Under the pieces are notes generated by a model. It was not told the origin of the DNA. It saw only the letters and a program-made list of their open reading frames with translations, and ran no database searches. A stretch of 64,000 nt of DNA, from positions 113,113 through 177,112 of the forward strand of contig JAHEBQ010000002.1 in NCBI GenBank assembly GCA_024642205.1, read 5' to 3'. The stretch comes from Planctomycetaceae bacterium. Its GTDB lineage: Bacteria > Planctomycetota > Planctomycetia > Pirellulales > Pirellulaceae. Shown here piece by piece: positions 8,958 to 18,221 of this stretch; the first letter of the stretch is position 1, and each line of letters begins with the position of its first letter. Both the position numbers and the translations under genes were made by a program.

Positions 8958-9719
8958 ATGAAGCGCTGGACGATCTTGATTTTTGGAGCCACCAGTTACG
9001 TGGTATTTCTTGGAGTTTTTCTATATGCGATCGGGTTCATCGGAAACCTGATCGTCCCCAACTCGCTTGATGCGCCCCCGAAATCTACTCTCGGTTTTGC
9101 ATTGGCAATCAACTTCTTGTTGCTATCTGCTTTTGCGGTTCAACACAGCGTCATGGCAAGGCCGGCCTTCAAACGCTGGTTGACACGGCTCATTCCAGAA
9201 TCAACCGAACGATCGACCTATGTACTTGCTTCCAATGCGGCAATGATTGCCTTGTTCATGGGGTGGCAACCGTTAGGTCATGAAATCTGGTCGACGTCCA
9301 ATCCCGTTGCCGTAGTCGCGATTTACTCCGTGTTTTTTACTGGTTGGATCGTTGTCTTCATCGCGACCTGCCTGGTCAGCCATTTCGATTTGTTTGGTCT
9401 GCGACAGGTCTGGCTGAATTTTCAGGGAAGACCCTACAGCGAACTCAAGTTTACGATGCCGGGCCCCTATAAGCTTGTCCGACACCCGATGTATGTCGGT
9501 TGGATCCTCGTATTCTGGGCAACACCGACGATGACCGCGGGACATCTATTTTTTGCCTTGGGCACCACGATTTACATTCTCGTTGCGATTCAATTCGAGG
9601 AACATGACCTGACAAATGCCCATGGTGTTGATTATGTGAACTACCAAAACAATGTACCAATGTTGATCCCTCGATTTGGCAGGCGAACCACCATTGAAAG
9701 CGGCATTCATCGAGTGTAA
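8958..9719 (+). CDS. mddA: MddA-like methanethiol S-methyltransferase
   Basis: A 253-residue integral membrane protein of the NnrU / isoprenylcysteine-carboxymethyltransferase superfamily, with about six membrane segments. It carries features of the MddA group, which methylates methanethiol to dimethyl sulphide with S-adenosylmethionine: QHSVMARPAFKRW near residues 55-67, and the cofactor-site motif GPYKLVRHPMYVGW near 170-185, followed by the C-terminal EEHDL. An AGGAG ribosome site lies seven bases before ATG 8958. It appears to be a single gene, with an ECF sigma gene 70 bases downstream that probably has its own signals. Substrate specificity within this superfamily is not certain from sequence; a general thiol methyltransferase or an NnrU-like protein is the alternative. 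Confidence 0.75.
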   Translation: MKRWTILIFGATSYVVFLGVFLYAIGFIGNLIVPNSLDAPPKSTLGFALAINFLLLSAFAVQHSVMARPAFKRWLTRLIPESTERSTYVLASNAAMIALFMGWQPLGHEIWSTSNPVAVVAIYSVFFTGWIVVFIATCLVSHFDLFGLRQVWLNFQGRPYSELKFTMPGPYKLVRHPMYVGWILVFWATPTMTAGHLFFALGTTIYILVAIQFEEHDLTNAHGVDYVNYQNNVPMLIPRFGRRTTIESGIHRV

Positions 9720-9789
9720 AGAAGATCCGATTTTGAATGCTGAATCGGTTTGGATACAATGAGATGGACTTACGGCCGGGAGCAGCGTC

Positions 9790-10443
9790 ATGAACCAGTC
9801 TGATGAAACCGAAATTCTCGAACAGAAGATCATCGAGCAAAACGACCCGCACGCGATAGGCGCGATGATCCTGAGATACCAGGACCGACTGGAGCGAGTT
9901 GTTGCATTCCGGATGGACAATCGTTTGCGTGCCCGCGTCGACGCCGCAGATGTTCTTCAGGATGCGTTCATCGAGGCCAATCGACGAATCGTCGATTACA
10001 AGTTGGTCGCAAACAGGATGTCGTTCTTTTTGTGGCTTCGATTCATTACGCTCCAGAAACTGCAGCAGCTTCATCGACATCACCTCGGAGTCAAGGCGCG
10101 GGACGCTGGCCGCGAGCTTGCGATTTTTGAACCCGGACATGGTCAAGCAACATCGCTGGTCCTGGCCGCACAACTGCTGGGGCGGATGACCAGTCCCAGC
10201 CACGCGGCGATGCGCGAAGAAAACAGGCGTATGCTCGAACAGGCGCTTTCCGAAATGGAGGAAATTGACCGAGAGGCACTTGCCCTCAGACATTTCGAAC
10301 ACCTCAACAACGCCGAAACGGCCCAATTGCTCGGTCTCAGCGAATCGGCTGCAAGCAACCGGTATATTCGCGCCGTGCGAAGGTTAAAATCGGTGCTCGA
10401 TCGAATTCAAAATGGTACGTCCGGCATTTTTTGCGACGAGTAG
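9790..10443 (+). CDS. ECF-type sigma factor paired with a protein kinase
   Basis: A 217-residue sigma-70 family protein. Region 2 is at residues 25-95 (VDAADVLQDAFIEANRRI, FFLWLRFITLQKLQ) and region 4 at about 145-205 (SEMEEIDREALALRHFEHLNNAETAQLLGLS). The region 2 segment with DAADVLQDAF and LRFITLQKLQ is typical of the large planctomycete group encoded next to Ser/Thr kinases. The next gene, 47 bases downstream, is such a kinase, so phosphorylation is the likely control rather than an anti-sigma factor; none is encoded here. Start ATG 9790 is supported by a GGGAGCAG stretch just upstream. Confidence 0.9.
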   Translation: MNQSDETEILEQKIIEQNDPHAIGAMILRYQDRLERVVAFRMDNRLRARVDAADVLQDAFIEANRRIVDYKLVANRMSFFLWLRFITLQKLQQLHRHHLGVKARDAGRELAIFEPGHGQATSLVLAAQLLGRMTSPSHAAMREENRRMLEQALSEMEEIDREALALRHFEHLNNAETAQLLGLSESAASNRYIRAVRRLKSVLDRIQNGTSGIFCDE

Positions 10444-10490
10444 TCAATCTCCTTTCAATAACGATTCCTATTCAACTCTCTCAATAACCC

Positions 10491-13400
10491 ATGGATCAAT
10501 GTTCGGATCAGTTTCGATCGAAACATACAATTGACCAGATTGCCGAGATGTTTGTCACTCGAATTCGCAACGGGGAACATCCTTCACTGGAGGAATTCAA
10601 GAAACTGTTTCCGGAGCACTCTGCAGACATAGACGAACTCTTTCCAACACTTGCAGATCTTGAAAACTACAACCCGGTTCCGGATCCGAATCGGGCCACA
10701 AACACCGTGTCCTATCGTGCTCCCTCCAAGCTGGGCAATTACATCATTCATCGGGAAATCGGCCGCGGGGGCATGGGAATCGTTTACGAAGCCGAACACC
10801 AAACCATGCGACGAAGGGTCGCTCTCAAGGTACTTCCAGCAAATCCACGGAAACCGGATTACGAACAACGTTTTTTGCGAGAGGCACGTTCCGCGGGGCA
10901 ATTGCACCATACAAACATTGTCCCTGTTTTCGAAGTAGGCAAGTCAGACGGCGTGAATTTTTACGCCATGCAGTACATTCATGGTCAGAACCTGGATGTC
11001 GTGATTGAAGATCTCAAACGACTTCAACCGGGCGAGCGAATGGCGTCTGACGGTTTGACAAATCCTGACTCGCGTGACGCATCTACGATCGCGTTTCGTT
11101 TCTTGAGCGGCAGTCCTGCCAATTCCGGGTCGAATTCAGGGCAAAGCAGTCTTGAGTCAATCGTGGCCTTGAATAATTCGGCGATCGAAGGCGGGATTGA
11201 CCGCGAAATCAACGCGAATCAACAACATCCCATCAACATTGGCCCGGTGAATAAAACAGGACGGCCTGAACACTCGGTTGAACCGGATCACACCCATGTC
11301 GATTCAAGCAGCACGTCCCAATGGTCGAAAATCGGTGAGACCAGAGACAGTTACTACCGACGTGTCGCGCGCGTTGGCGTTCAGATCGCCGACGCATTGG
11401 AATACGCGCACAACCATGGTGTTTTGCATCGCGACATCAAGCCATCGAACCTGATCCTCGATACTGACGGAGTCGTCTGGATTACCGATTTCGGATTGGC
11501 CAAAGACAGCAGGGAGGATTTTACTCACACGGGTGATATTGTCGGCACCATTCGATACATGGCACCGGAACGATTTACGGGTGACGCGGATGTTCGCAGT
11601 GAAGTTTACAGTCTGGGGTTGACGCTTTACGAACTGTGCACCCTTCAATATGCTTTCGATCACGCGGACCGGGCTCAGTTGGTCAAGCAGGTTACTTCAC
11701 AATCGCCTGTACCGCCTCGAAAAATTCGACCGGATATCCCTTTGGACCTGGAAACGGTGATCGCAAAGGCAATCGCACGCGATCCCTCTCACCGGTATTC
11801 CTCCGCGCTTCAGTTGGGCAACGACTTGCGTCGGTTTGTTTCTGATCGCCCGGTACTGGCCCGGCGAGTCTCCGTATTTGAACAGATATATCGATCGGCG
11901 AGGCGGCATCCTGCTCGGGCGGCATTGATCAGCTGTTTGTTGCTGATCTGCTTGTTAATTACGGGCGGCTCGATCTTTTTGGCCGATCTGAAGAATCGAC
12001 ACACGTCCGAGTTATTAAAGGAAAATGCCCGAGTCGTTTCCGAACAGGCCAAAACAAGCGTGGCACTGGAAAAAGTCCGATTGGAAAAATCAAGGACGGA
12101 AAAGGCACTCGGGTTAGCGAGACAGGCGAACCTTGAAGCGGATATCGCAAGGAAGAATGCCGAGCGATCAGCGCTGGGTTCGCGTGCCCACCTGTATTAT
12201 TCCGATTTGGAAAAGGCCGATGCAATTCGGGCCAGCGGCAAGCAGGGCCAGAATTTCGCCAGTCTAAAATCTGTCCAGGCGGCCGCGGAAACGGTACTCA
12301 AACTGGGCCTGGATTCAGAGCGTCTCGAGAAAAGATACATCAACTTGCGAAGCGTTGCGATCGCAGCCATGGCACAATGGGATGTCCGTCCCATTCACAG
12401 CTGGAAAACAGATCCCGATTGGACAACCCATATCGCGGTCGACTTCCAAAACCTGCGCATTGCCCAGGCAGACAAAGCCGGAAACGTTGCCATCCGAACG
12501 CTTGGGGGTTCAAAAGCTGAATTCCAATTGCCCGGTCCCGGAGAACATGCCTGGATTCCCATGTTCAGCCCCAACGGAAAATACTTCGTCGCCCGATATC
12601 ATCATCCGGTGACGAAATCAAACCCGGTCACCTGCCTTTGGAATGTCGATTCCCAACAGGAGATTTTGCGATTGGATCGTGTTTCACTGTCGACCTGGCA
12701 TGCTTTTTCCCAAGACAGCACCATGTTGGCTGTTTGCCGTAACGGCCACGTTGTTGAAGTTTACTCAACGGAAACGGGAAAAATCCGGTTCAGGTTCCGA
12801 TCGACTCAGTTTCCCCGGCAACTGCGTTTTGCGAGGAACGACACGCAACTGATATTGGCGGAAAACCAAAGTGGCTCGGTCGACTTCTGGAGTTTGACCG
12901 AAACTCCAGAAATCGTAAACCGTGTTTCGATCGAACCCAAGGATGCCACCCACTCTAATGTAACTGCCCTGGACTGGAACGATCGCCGGAAGCAACTCGT
13001 GATTGCAATGGGGAACGAGATCCTGGTCTGGCCGCCAGGCGAATTGCACCGCGAACCAGATCGACTGACTGGCCATGAAGGTCGAGTCGTGAAACTGGCT
13101 CTCCATCCGACGGGCAAGGCCCTCATGAGTTCGTCGTGGGACGGGACAACCCGGTTGTTTGACTTAACCATCAACAAACAAGTAATTCGGATCGAGGGCC
13201 GTCAATTAACCCATGGCGGTTTCGACGAGGCAGGCTCGCAAATTGGATTTGCCGGTCCCTCTGACGCCTTTGGAGTCTGGACCATTGCCAACGATCGACC
13301 CTTCAAGACTCTGAAGTCGCCCGATGGATCTGGTTTGCAGGGATCGGCACAATTTGTCCCAGGCTATTCTGAAATTGTCGCGGTTCCAACTCAAGACGGT

Positions 13401-14243
13401 GTCGAGGTTTGGGATCAACTGCGCCAGACATTGATTCGAACTGTCCCCAGCGGCAGCACCAATCATGTTTTTTTTCCCATGGCTCAACAGCATCTGTTGA
13501 CTGACGGTGAAGAAGGGATTCGTCGCTGGAACTATTCCGTCGATTTGAGTCCGGATCAAATTGATTTTTCCGTTAAAGAATCCAGTCAGCACATCATTTG
13601 CGAAGGACCCGCTGAACTTCTTGACTTGAACGAGTCTCGACAACTGATTGCGACCAGGACGATCGACGACTATGTGATGGTGATTGACATTGTGACCGGT
13701 GAAAGCCAAAAAATTGGTCCGCACACCAATGTTACCGGCTCTCAATTTACTCCCGATGGACGGCAATTGGTGACGGTGACCTGGCAGGGATTGGGGGTCA
13801 AAGTCTGGGACACTGAATCCGGTGAATTCGTAAAAGACATCCTGCCCGAGTGCTCGACAGCATCCATTTGTGTTGATGAATCCAACCAGACGCTGTCCGT
13901 CGTCGACGGTACCGAGCGTTCTGTCTGGTCAATCAAGGACTGGTCCAATATCTCCATACGACCTCGCGCCAATCCGGATGGCTGGCCGGGAGATTCGGCC
14001 TGCTCGCGCGATGGAAAATTGCTGGCGACGACTTATTCCCGTTACCTGCCACAACTGGTTGATCCCCGAACTGGCATGACGCTTGCGAAGCTTGAAGCCC
14101 CTGTCAAATTGGCTTTCGGGAATGCTGAATGGAGTGATGACAGCCGGTTCCTGTCGATCGCCGATAAACAAAGAATTCAAATCTGGGACATTTCTCAAAT
14201 CAGGGCACGATTACGCCAAATGGGATTCGACTGGCAAAGATAG
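10491..14243 (+). CDS. Ser/Thr protein kinase with WD40-type propeller
   Basis: A 1250-residue membrane-anchored kinase. After an N-terminal helical region (1-65), the Hanks-type kinase domain spans about 82-455: Gly loop GRGGMG at 91-96, ATP lysine K113, catalytic HRDIKPSN at 313-320, DFG at 333-335 and APE at 358-360. An insert of roughly 110 low-complexity Ser/Asn-rich residues (175-285) separates the hinge from the catalytic loop. One membrane helix lies at about 478-498, then a coiled coil (505-580), then about 600 residues of WD40-like blades (for example LTGHEGRVVKLALHPTGKALM). The kinase side should be cytoplasmic. It is downstream of an ECF sigma gene and probably co-transcribed; joint action is inferred from this pairing. 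Confidence 0.93.
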   Translation: MDQCSDQFRSKHTIDQIAEMFVTRIRNGEHPSLEEFKKLFPEHSADIDELFPTLADLENYNPVPDPNRATNTVSYRAPSKLGNYIIHREIGRGGMGIVYEAEHQTMRRRVALKVLPANPRKPDYEQRFLREARSAGQLHHTNIVPVFEVGKSDGVNFYAMQYIHGQNLDVVIEDLKRLQPGERMASDGLTNPDSRDASTIAFRFLSGSPANSGSNSGQSSLESIVALNNSAIEGGIDREINANQQHPINIGPVNKTGRPEHSVEPDHTHVDSSSTSQWSKIGETRDSYYRRVARVGVQIADALEYAHNHGVLHRDIKPSNLILDTDGVVWITDFGLAKDSREDFTHTGDIVGTIRYMAPERFTGDADVRSEVYSLGLTLYELCTLQYAFDHADRAQLVKQVTSQSPVPPRKIRPDIPLDLETVIAKAIARDPSHRYSSALQLGNDLRRFVSDRPVLARRVSVFEQIYRSARRHPARAALISCLLLICLLITGGSIFLADLKNRHTSELLKENARVVSEQAKTSVALEKVRLEKSRTEKALGLARQANLEADIARKNAERSALGSRAHLYYSDLEKADAIRASGKQGQNFASLKSVQAAAETVLKLGLDSERLEKRYINLRSVAIAAMAQWDVRPIHSWKTDPDWTTHIAVDFQNLRIAQADKAGNVAIRTLGGSKAEFQLPGPGEHAWIPMFSPNGKYFVARYHHPVTKSNPVTCLWNVDSQQEILRLDRVSLSTWHAFSQDSTMLAVCRNGHVVEVYSTETGKIRFRFRSTQFPRQLRFARNDTQLILAENQSGSVDFWSLTETPEIVNRVSIEPKDATHSNVTALDWNDRRKQLVIAMGNEILVWPPGELHREPDRLTGHEGRVVKLALHPTGKALMSSSWDGTTRLFDLTINKQVIRIEGRQLTHGGFDEAGSQIGFAGPSDAFGVWTIANDRPFKTLKSPDGSGLQGSAQFVPGYSEIVAVPTQDGVEVWDQLRQTLIRTVPSGSTNHVFFPMAQQHLLTDGEEGIRRWNYSVDLSPDQIDFSVKESSQHIICEGPAELLDLNESRQLIATRTIDDYVMVIDIVTGESQKIGPHTNVTGSQFTPDGRQLVTVTWQGLGVKVWDTESGEFVKDILPECSTASICVDESNQTLSVVDGTERSVWSIKDWSNISIRPRANPDGWPGDSACSRDGKLLATTYSRYLPQLVDPRTGMTLAKLEAPVKLAFGNAEWSDDSRFLSIADKQRIQIWDISQIRARLRQMGFDWQR

Positions 14244-14330
14244 TCTTTGCTCTTTCTCGGAGCCATTGCCGGATTCTGCCAGCATCGCCCATGCCCTTTT
14301 CACGGATTCCATTCCCGTTAGCATTGGTGC

Positions 14331-16253
14331 ATGAACAACAACAAAAGTGAATTCGAGGGGTTGACGATCGCGGCCTTGGCCACCCGTGATCTGGAGGCGA
14401 TGGGTACGGCGATTGCCGCATATGGTGGATCGTCGACTACGTTTTGTTTCGAGAACGGAAACGCGGCAAATGCCGACCACGTGGCCGCCGAGTTCGCCAA
14501 CCGTTTGCTGACCGCTGAAATCGACACTGTCATTTTTGTCACCGGCGTGGGCGTCAGTTACATCGTCGAGCAAGCAGCACGGACAGTGGATCGACAGCGT
14601 TTTCTGGATTGCCTGTCGGACGTCAAGACAATTGCTGGATCCGGCCAGGCGCGGTCGGCGTTAAGAATTCTGAATCTCAATCCTTCGGTTACAGTCGAGT
14701 CGCCGAAATCATGGCGGGATATCCTGATGGCGATTGACCGCCAGGCGCCGGTGACCAATCAAACGGTCGGACTGGAAGAGTCGGCGGATGTGTATGGACT
14801 GGTCAGCGGCCTTGAAGCCCGCGGTGCTCGCGTCGTTCGAATGCCGATTTTTTCTCAACAGATGCCCAGTCAAACCCAGCCGGCAATTGATTTTTTTGAA
14901 CAAATCGAAGGCGGTGATTTTCACGCGATTCTTTTTGCTTCGCCAGAAAGCGCGATTCGATTCTGCTTCCTCGCCAGGCATTTTGGCAGGGCGCGATTGA
15001 CGAATCATTTGCTTGACAACCATATCGTGCTGGCAATTGGAGCCGGCACGAAAGAAATCCTTACCGATCGTGGTTTCGTGGTCGACTTTGCAACCGAAGC
15101 CATTGACCTTGGGTCTGCGATCGATGAAATCGCAGACAACATCGCTCAAATCAGGAAACAGAAGAATATCATTCGGATTAACATGTCTGGCCCTGCAACC
15201 AACAACTCGGACCCCAACGCGCCCTGGTACGACAGCCCGTTTATGAAAGCCTGTCGCGGTGAGCCGACTGACGTGACTCCAATCTGGATGATGCGCCAAG
15301 CCGGTCGGTACATGGCCGAATACCGTGCGGTTCGTGAGAAGGTTTCGTTTTTGCAGCTTTGTGCCAATTCCCAGCTCTGCAGCGAAGTCATGTGCACCGC
15401 CGTCAATCGACTCGGTGTTGATGCAGCGATTATTTTCTCGGATCTCTTGCCAATTCTTGTCCCGATGGGTTGCGATCTGGAATTTGTCCAAGGCGACGGG
15501 CCAGTGATCCACAATCCTGTTCGAACGACTGCCGACATTGATCGAATAAAACCCCTCGAATCCAACGAGCCGCTCCAGTTTGTGATGGACACGGTCAGGC
15601 AAACTCGTAACGACCTCCCGGAAGACATTCCGCTGATCGGATTTTCCGGCGCACCGTTCACGTTGGCCAGCTACATGATCGAAGGGGGAGCCAGTCGCAA
15701 CTACGCCCACACAAAAACGCTGATGTTCAACGACCCGGTTGCGTGGGATCAACTGATGCAACACCTGGCAAATTCCATCTCTGTTTACCTGATGGGGCAG
15801 ATTGAAGCAGGAGCCCAATGCGTGCAGTTGTTCGATTCCTGGGCGGGATGTTTGAGTTTTGAAGACTATCGCCAATTCGCTCATCCGTACGTGAAACGGA
15901 TTATCGCCAGCCTCCCATCCAACGTCCCTGTGATCAACTTCGCAACGGGCAACCCCGCGTTGCTGCCGCTGCTTTCCGATACCCGGGCAACCGTGATCGG
16001 GATCGATTGGCGGACTCGGCTGGACGATGCCTGGCAAATCGTCGGGTACGATCGCGCTGTTCAAGGGAATCTTGACCCGACCGTGCTGTTGAGCAATCCT
16101 AACGAAATTCGAAGGCAGGCCAAGTTCGTGCTGGACCAGGCGGCAGGTCGGGCAGGGCACATATTCAACCTCGGTCACGGTATTTTGCCACAGACACCGG
16201 TCGAGCACGCAATCGCCCTGGTCGATGCAGTCCATGAACTCAGCCAGAAATAG
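14331..16253 (+). CDS. hemDE: HemD-HemE fusion: uroporphyrinogen-III synthase / decarboxylase
   Basis: One 640-residue frame joins two consecutive haem-pathway enzymes. Residues 1-275 resemble uroporphyrinogen-III synthase (two Rossmann-like lobes; VIFVTGVGVSYIVE, HAILFASPESAIRFC), which cyclises hydroxymethylbilane. Residues about 292-640 are uroporphyrinogen decarboxylase, which makes coproporphyrinogen III: WMMRQAGRYMAEYR, IIFSDLLPIL with the catalytic Asp, GFSGAPFTLASYM, and the C-terminal NLGHGILPQTP. Both halves have about the usual family length. The linker contains Met285 (ATG 15183), so a separate HemE start is possible, but its best ribosome-like sequence is about 25 bases upstream, too distant. 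HemE is a strong match; HemD sequences diverge widely, so that call rests on position and fold pattern. Confidence 0.88.
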   Translation: MNNNKSEFEGLTIAALATRDLEAMGTAIAAYGGSSTTFCFENGNAANADHVAAEFANRLLTAEIDTVIFVTGVGVSYIVEQAARTVDRQRFLDCLSDVKTIAGSGQARSALRILNLNPSVTVESPKSWRDILMAIDRQAPVTNQTVGLEESADVYGLVSGLEARGARVVRMPIFSQQMPSQTQPAIDFFEQIEGGDFHAILFASPESAIRFCFLARHFGRARLTNHLLDNHIVLAIGAGTKEILTDRGFVVDFATEAIDLGSAIDEIADNIAQIRKQKNIIRINMSGPATNNSDPNAPWYDSPFMKACRGEPTDVTPIWMMRQAGRYMAEYRAVREKVSFLQLCANSQLCSEVMCTAVNRLGVDAAIIFSDLLPILVPMGCDLEFVQGDGPVIHNPVRTTADIDRIKPLESNEPLQFVMDTVRQTRNDLPEDIPLIGFSGAPFTLASYMIEGGASRNYAHTKTLMFNDPVAWDQLMQHLANSISVYLMGQIEAGAQCVQLFDSWAGCLSFEDYRQFAHPYVKRIIASLPSNVPVINFATGNPALLPLLSDTRATVIGIDWRTRLDDAWQIVGYDRAVQGNLDPTVLLSNPNEIRRQAKFVLDQAAGRAGHIFNLGHGILPQTPVEHAIALVDAVHELSQK

Positions 16254-16299
16254 ACCATCCAGTCCACTCTGAGGGTTTTCAACCACACAACCACGCCCA

Positions 16300-17427
16300 A
16301 TGCACGTCAGCTTTCGATACACCGACCGCGAGTACCTCCATTCCCGCCGGATCAACAAGCTGATTGGAATGCCGAAATGGAAAAGCCTTGGCCTGGCGTT
16401 GATTTGCTTGATTCCCTCCGTTGCCTTGGTCACCTTTACGAATTCGTACATTGCATTGATGGCTTTCACAATGGTTGCTGCCTACCTGGTCGTCATGATC
16501 AGTCTGGTATTGATCAGGCAATCGTCGCCCAGGGACAAGCACGACCATCTCCTGGTTCTTACGCCGCTGTCGCTGCACGAAACGAATTCGCATTCCGAAT
16601 ATGAATTGAAATGGCAATACTTTGATGAGTTCAGCGAGAACGAAACGGAATTCCTGCTGCGTCGACTCGAAAGATACATTTCGCTGCCCAAACGAATTTT
16701 CACGCAGGCGCAAGGCGATCAACTTCGAACCTTCGCCGTCAAGGTTGGTGAATGCGTCTCGGAAACCGACGCCCCCGTTTCACTTTTCACGCGAATTTTC
16801 TCTCAAGCCGGTCAAAATTGCATCTACCGATTCACCTATTGTGCCCAAGACCTGATTCAAGCGGCCAGCGATCGACTGGTGGTAGTCGATCCCGCGGACA
16901 GAGGAAAAACGCGAAAGCAGCCCGTCAGTAACGGATTGATCGCGGCTTGGCTGGTCGCGTTCTTGCTGGTCGCCTTCTATTTGGCCCGAATCCCGGCCGA
17001 CGCAAATCTGGAATGGACACTGAATCAATACCTTGTCTTGACCAGCTCGTTGATCCTGCCGTTCGTCCTGTTGATCGGATTCAGCAAATCCATTCGTTGG
17101 CGAGCTGCCAAAAGACCGCCAAAAGTTCCGCGCGAAGAAAACTGCCTGGTCTTGCTCAAACAAGGTTTCGCAGTCGGAAATCCCGGAAACGTTGCGTTTT
17201 ACGAATGGCGCGATATTGACGCGTTTTATGCCAACAGCTCTTGTTTTGGGTTCAAGTCTTTCAATGGCTTGATCCAGGTCATTCCGAAACGAATATTTGC
17301 CGATGAGACAGAATCGACAGCCTTTTTCAACCGGGCGATCCAACTGCACCGCGAGCACCGACGATCTTTTGAAGAACCGGTAACCGCCGTTGAAACCGCC
17401 AATCCGTATCAGCCACCTGCCGGTTAA
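16300..17427 (+). CDS. YcxB-like membrane protein with NPYQPP tail
   Basis: A 375-residue membrane protein made of two similar halves. Each has a pair of membrane helices (about 30-70 and 215-255) followed by a soluble beta-rich domain, and the second ends with a WRDIDAFYANSS stretch typical of YcxB-like C-terminal domains. The extreme C-terminus is NPYQPPAG, a tail that I associate with planctomycete proteins. No enzymatic motif is visible. It starts 46 bases after the hemDE stop on the same strand and may be co-transcribed. The internal duplication is judged by eye. Function unknown. Confidence 0.65.
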   Translation: MHVSFRYTDREYLHSRRINKLIGMPKWKSLGLALICLIPSVALVTFTNSYIALMAFTMVAAYLVVMISLVLIRQSSPRDKHDHLLVLTPLSLHETNSHSEYELKWQYFDEFSENETEFLLRRLERYISLPKRIFTQAQGDQLRTFAVKVGECVSETDAPVSLFTRIFSQAGQNCIYRFTYCAQDLIQAASDRLVVVDPADRGKTRKQPVSNGLIAAWLVAFLLVAFYLARIPADANLEWTLNQYLVLTSSLILPFVLLIGFSKSIRWRAAKRPPKVPREENCLVLLKQGFAVGNPGNVAFYEWRDIDAFYANSSCFGFKSFNGLIQVIPKRIFADETESTAFFNRAIQLHREHRRSFEEPVTAVETANPYQPPAG

Positions 17428-17457
17428 TTTCCTGGTTGCCGCACCTCACGCGGGCTA

Positions 17458-17850
17458 TCAGGAAGCCACAAATTCACATCCGACCTGGAAGTAGTAGCCA
17501 ACGTCGCCACAGTGGATGACCTTTGCCACGACCGTGAACAGCTCACCATGGTAAGGCTCGAATGTCAGCAACACGTGGCTTCTCCCGATCGGGTTCGTCG
17601 TCACCAGTCCAACGCCCTTGGCAGAGATATTTCGAGTGACTGCATGATACTGGTAGTCCAGCGGTTCAAACTGATCATCCAGTGCGGTCAGGCGAACCGG
17701 CATTGTCACGTTGATTCGATCAGCCGACCTTCGTTCGGTCCCTGCAACTCGGGCGCAATCCAGCAGGTAGGCTTTTTCAATATCGCTGATGAACTCACTC
17801 AGTTGCTTCTCAGATTTCAAGCGAATGTTTGTTTGCGTGACGACGTTCAT
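17458..17850 (-). CDS. PilZ domain protein
   Basis: The chosen start ATG 17850 is preceded by CCAGGAAA; another ATG five codons upstream lacks a ribosome site. The roughly 130-residue protein has the PilZ c-di-GMP signature: TERRSADR (R-R-x3-R) near residue 40 and later RNISAKGVGL, matching (D/N)xSxxG. The rest is a beta-barrel of normal PilZ length with no other domain. It therefore probably binds cyclic di-GMP and relays it to an unknown partner. It converges on the YcxB-like gene, with 30 bases between the stops. Confidence 0.85.
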   Translation of the reverse strand: MNVVTQTNIRLKSEKQLSEFISDIEKAYLLDCARVAGTERRSADRINVTMPVRLTALDDQFEPLDYQYHAVTRNISAKGVGLVTTNPIGRSHVLLTFEPYHGELFTVVAKVIHCGDVGYYFQVGCEFVAS

Positions 17851-18221
17851 TTTCCTGGCTTTCATTCATTGTCGGGAGACTCGCGATTGCGTCTGCGTAC
17901 TTAACCTTAGGACGCAAAAATGAATATTTCTGCTCTTTCACAGGAAATTGTGGTCTTCGAAATGGAATATTCGAAACAACCACTACAGCCAACCCGATGA
18001 TTCGGTTGTTGCCAATGGACACACTCAGACGAACGTTGATCCCCAACGTCGGGCAGCCGTTGGATCGGAAACATGCTGACTCCACCGGACGACAGTTCAT
18101 ATCCTCAATTCTCAGCAAAACGTCCAAAATGTGCTTCTTTCGGGCTAGATCGAAAATCATCGGGGGAGATCAACGCGAAATCGGTTAGAATGCGGATTGG
18201 ACTTTTCTGGCCGCCGTACGC
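17851..18221. other. Divergent intergenic region
   Basis: About 370 bases between the PilZ gene and the DUF1552 gene, transcribed away from each other. A 116-codon minus-strand open frame covers part of it but shows no recognisable domain or ribosome site, so I do not call it. Promoters for both genes should lie here. Confidence 0.4.

Noticed and set aside
15183-16253. Separate hemE gene starting at internal ATG
   Set aside because: No stop separates the halves and no usable ribosome site precedes this ATG; fusion is preferred but not proven.
14709-16469. 586-codon minus-strand open frame
   Set aside because: It lies opposite the hemDE gene, has no recognised domain, and the plus-strand product is a clear enzyme.
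17428-17470. Imperfect inverted repeat between the convergent YcxB-like and PilZ genes
   Set aside because: Several mismatches and no T-run on either strand; not strong enough to call a terminator.
17810-18160. 116-codon minus-strand frame in the PilZ/DUF1552 gap
   Set aside because: No ribosome site, no domain, and it overlaps the start of the PilZ gene; left uncalled.
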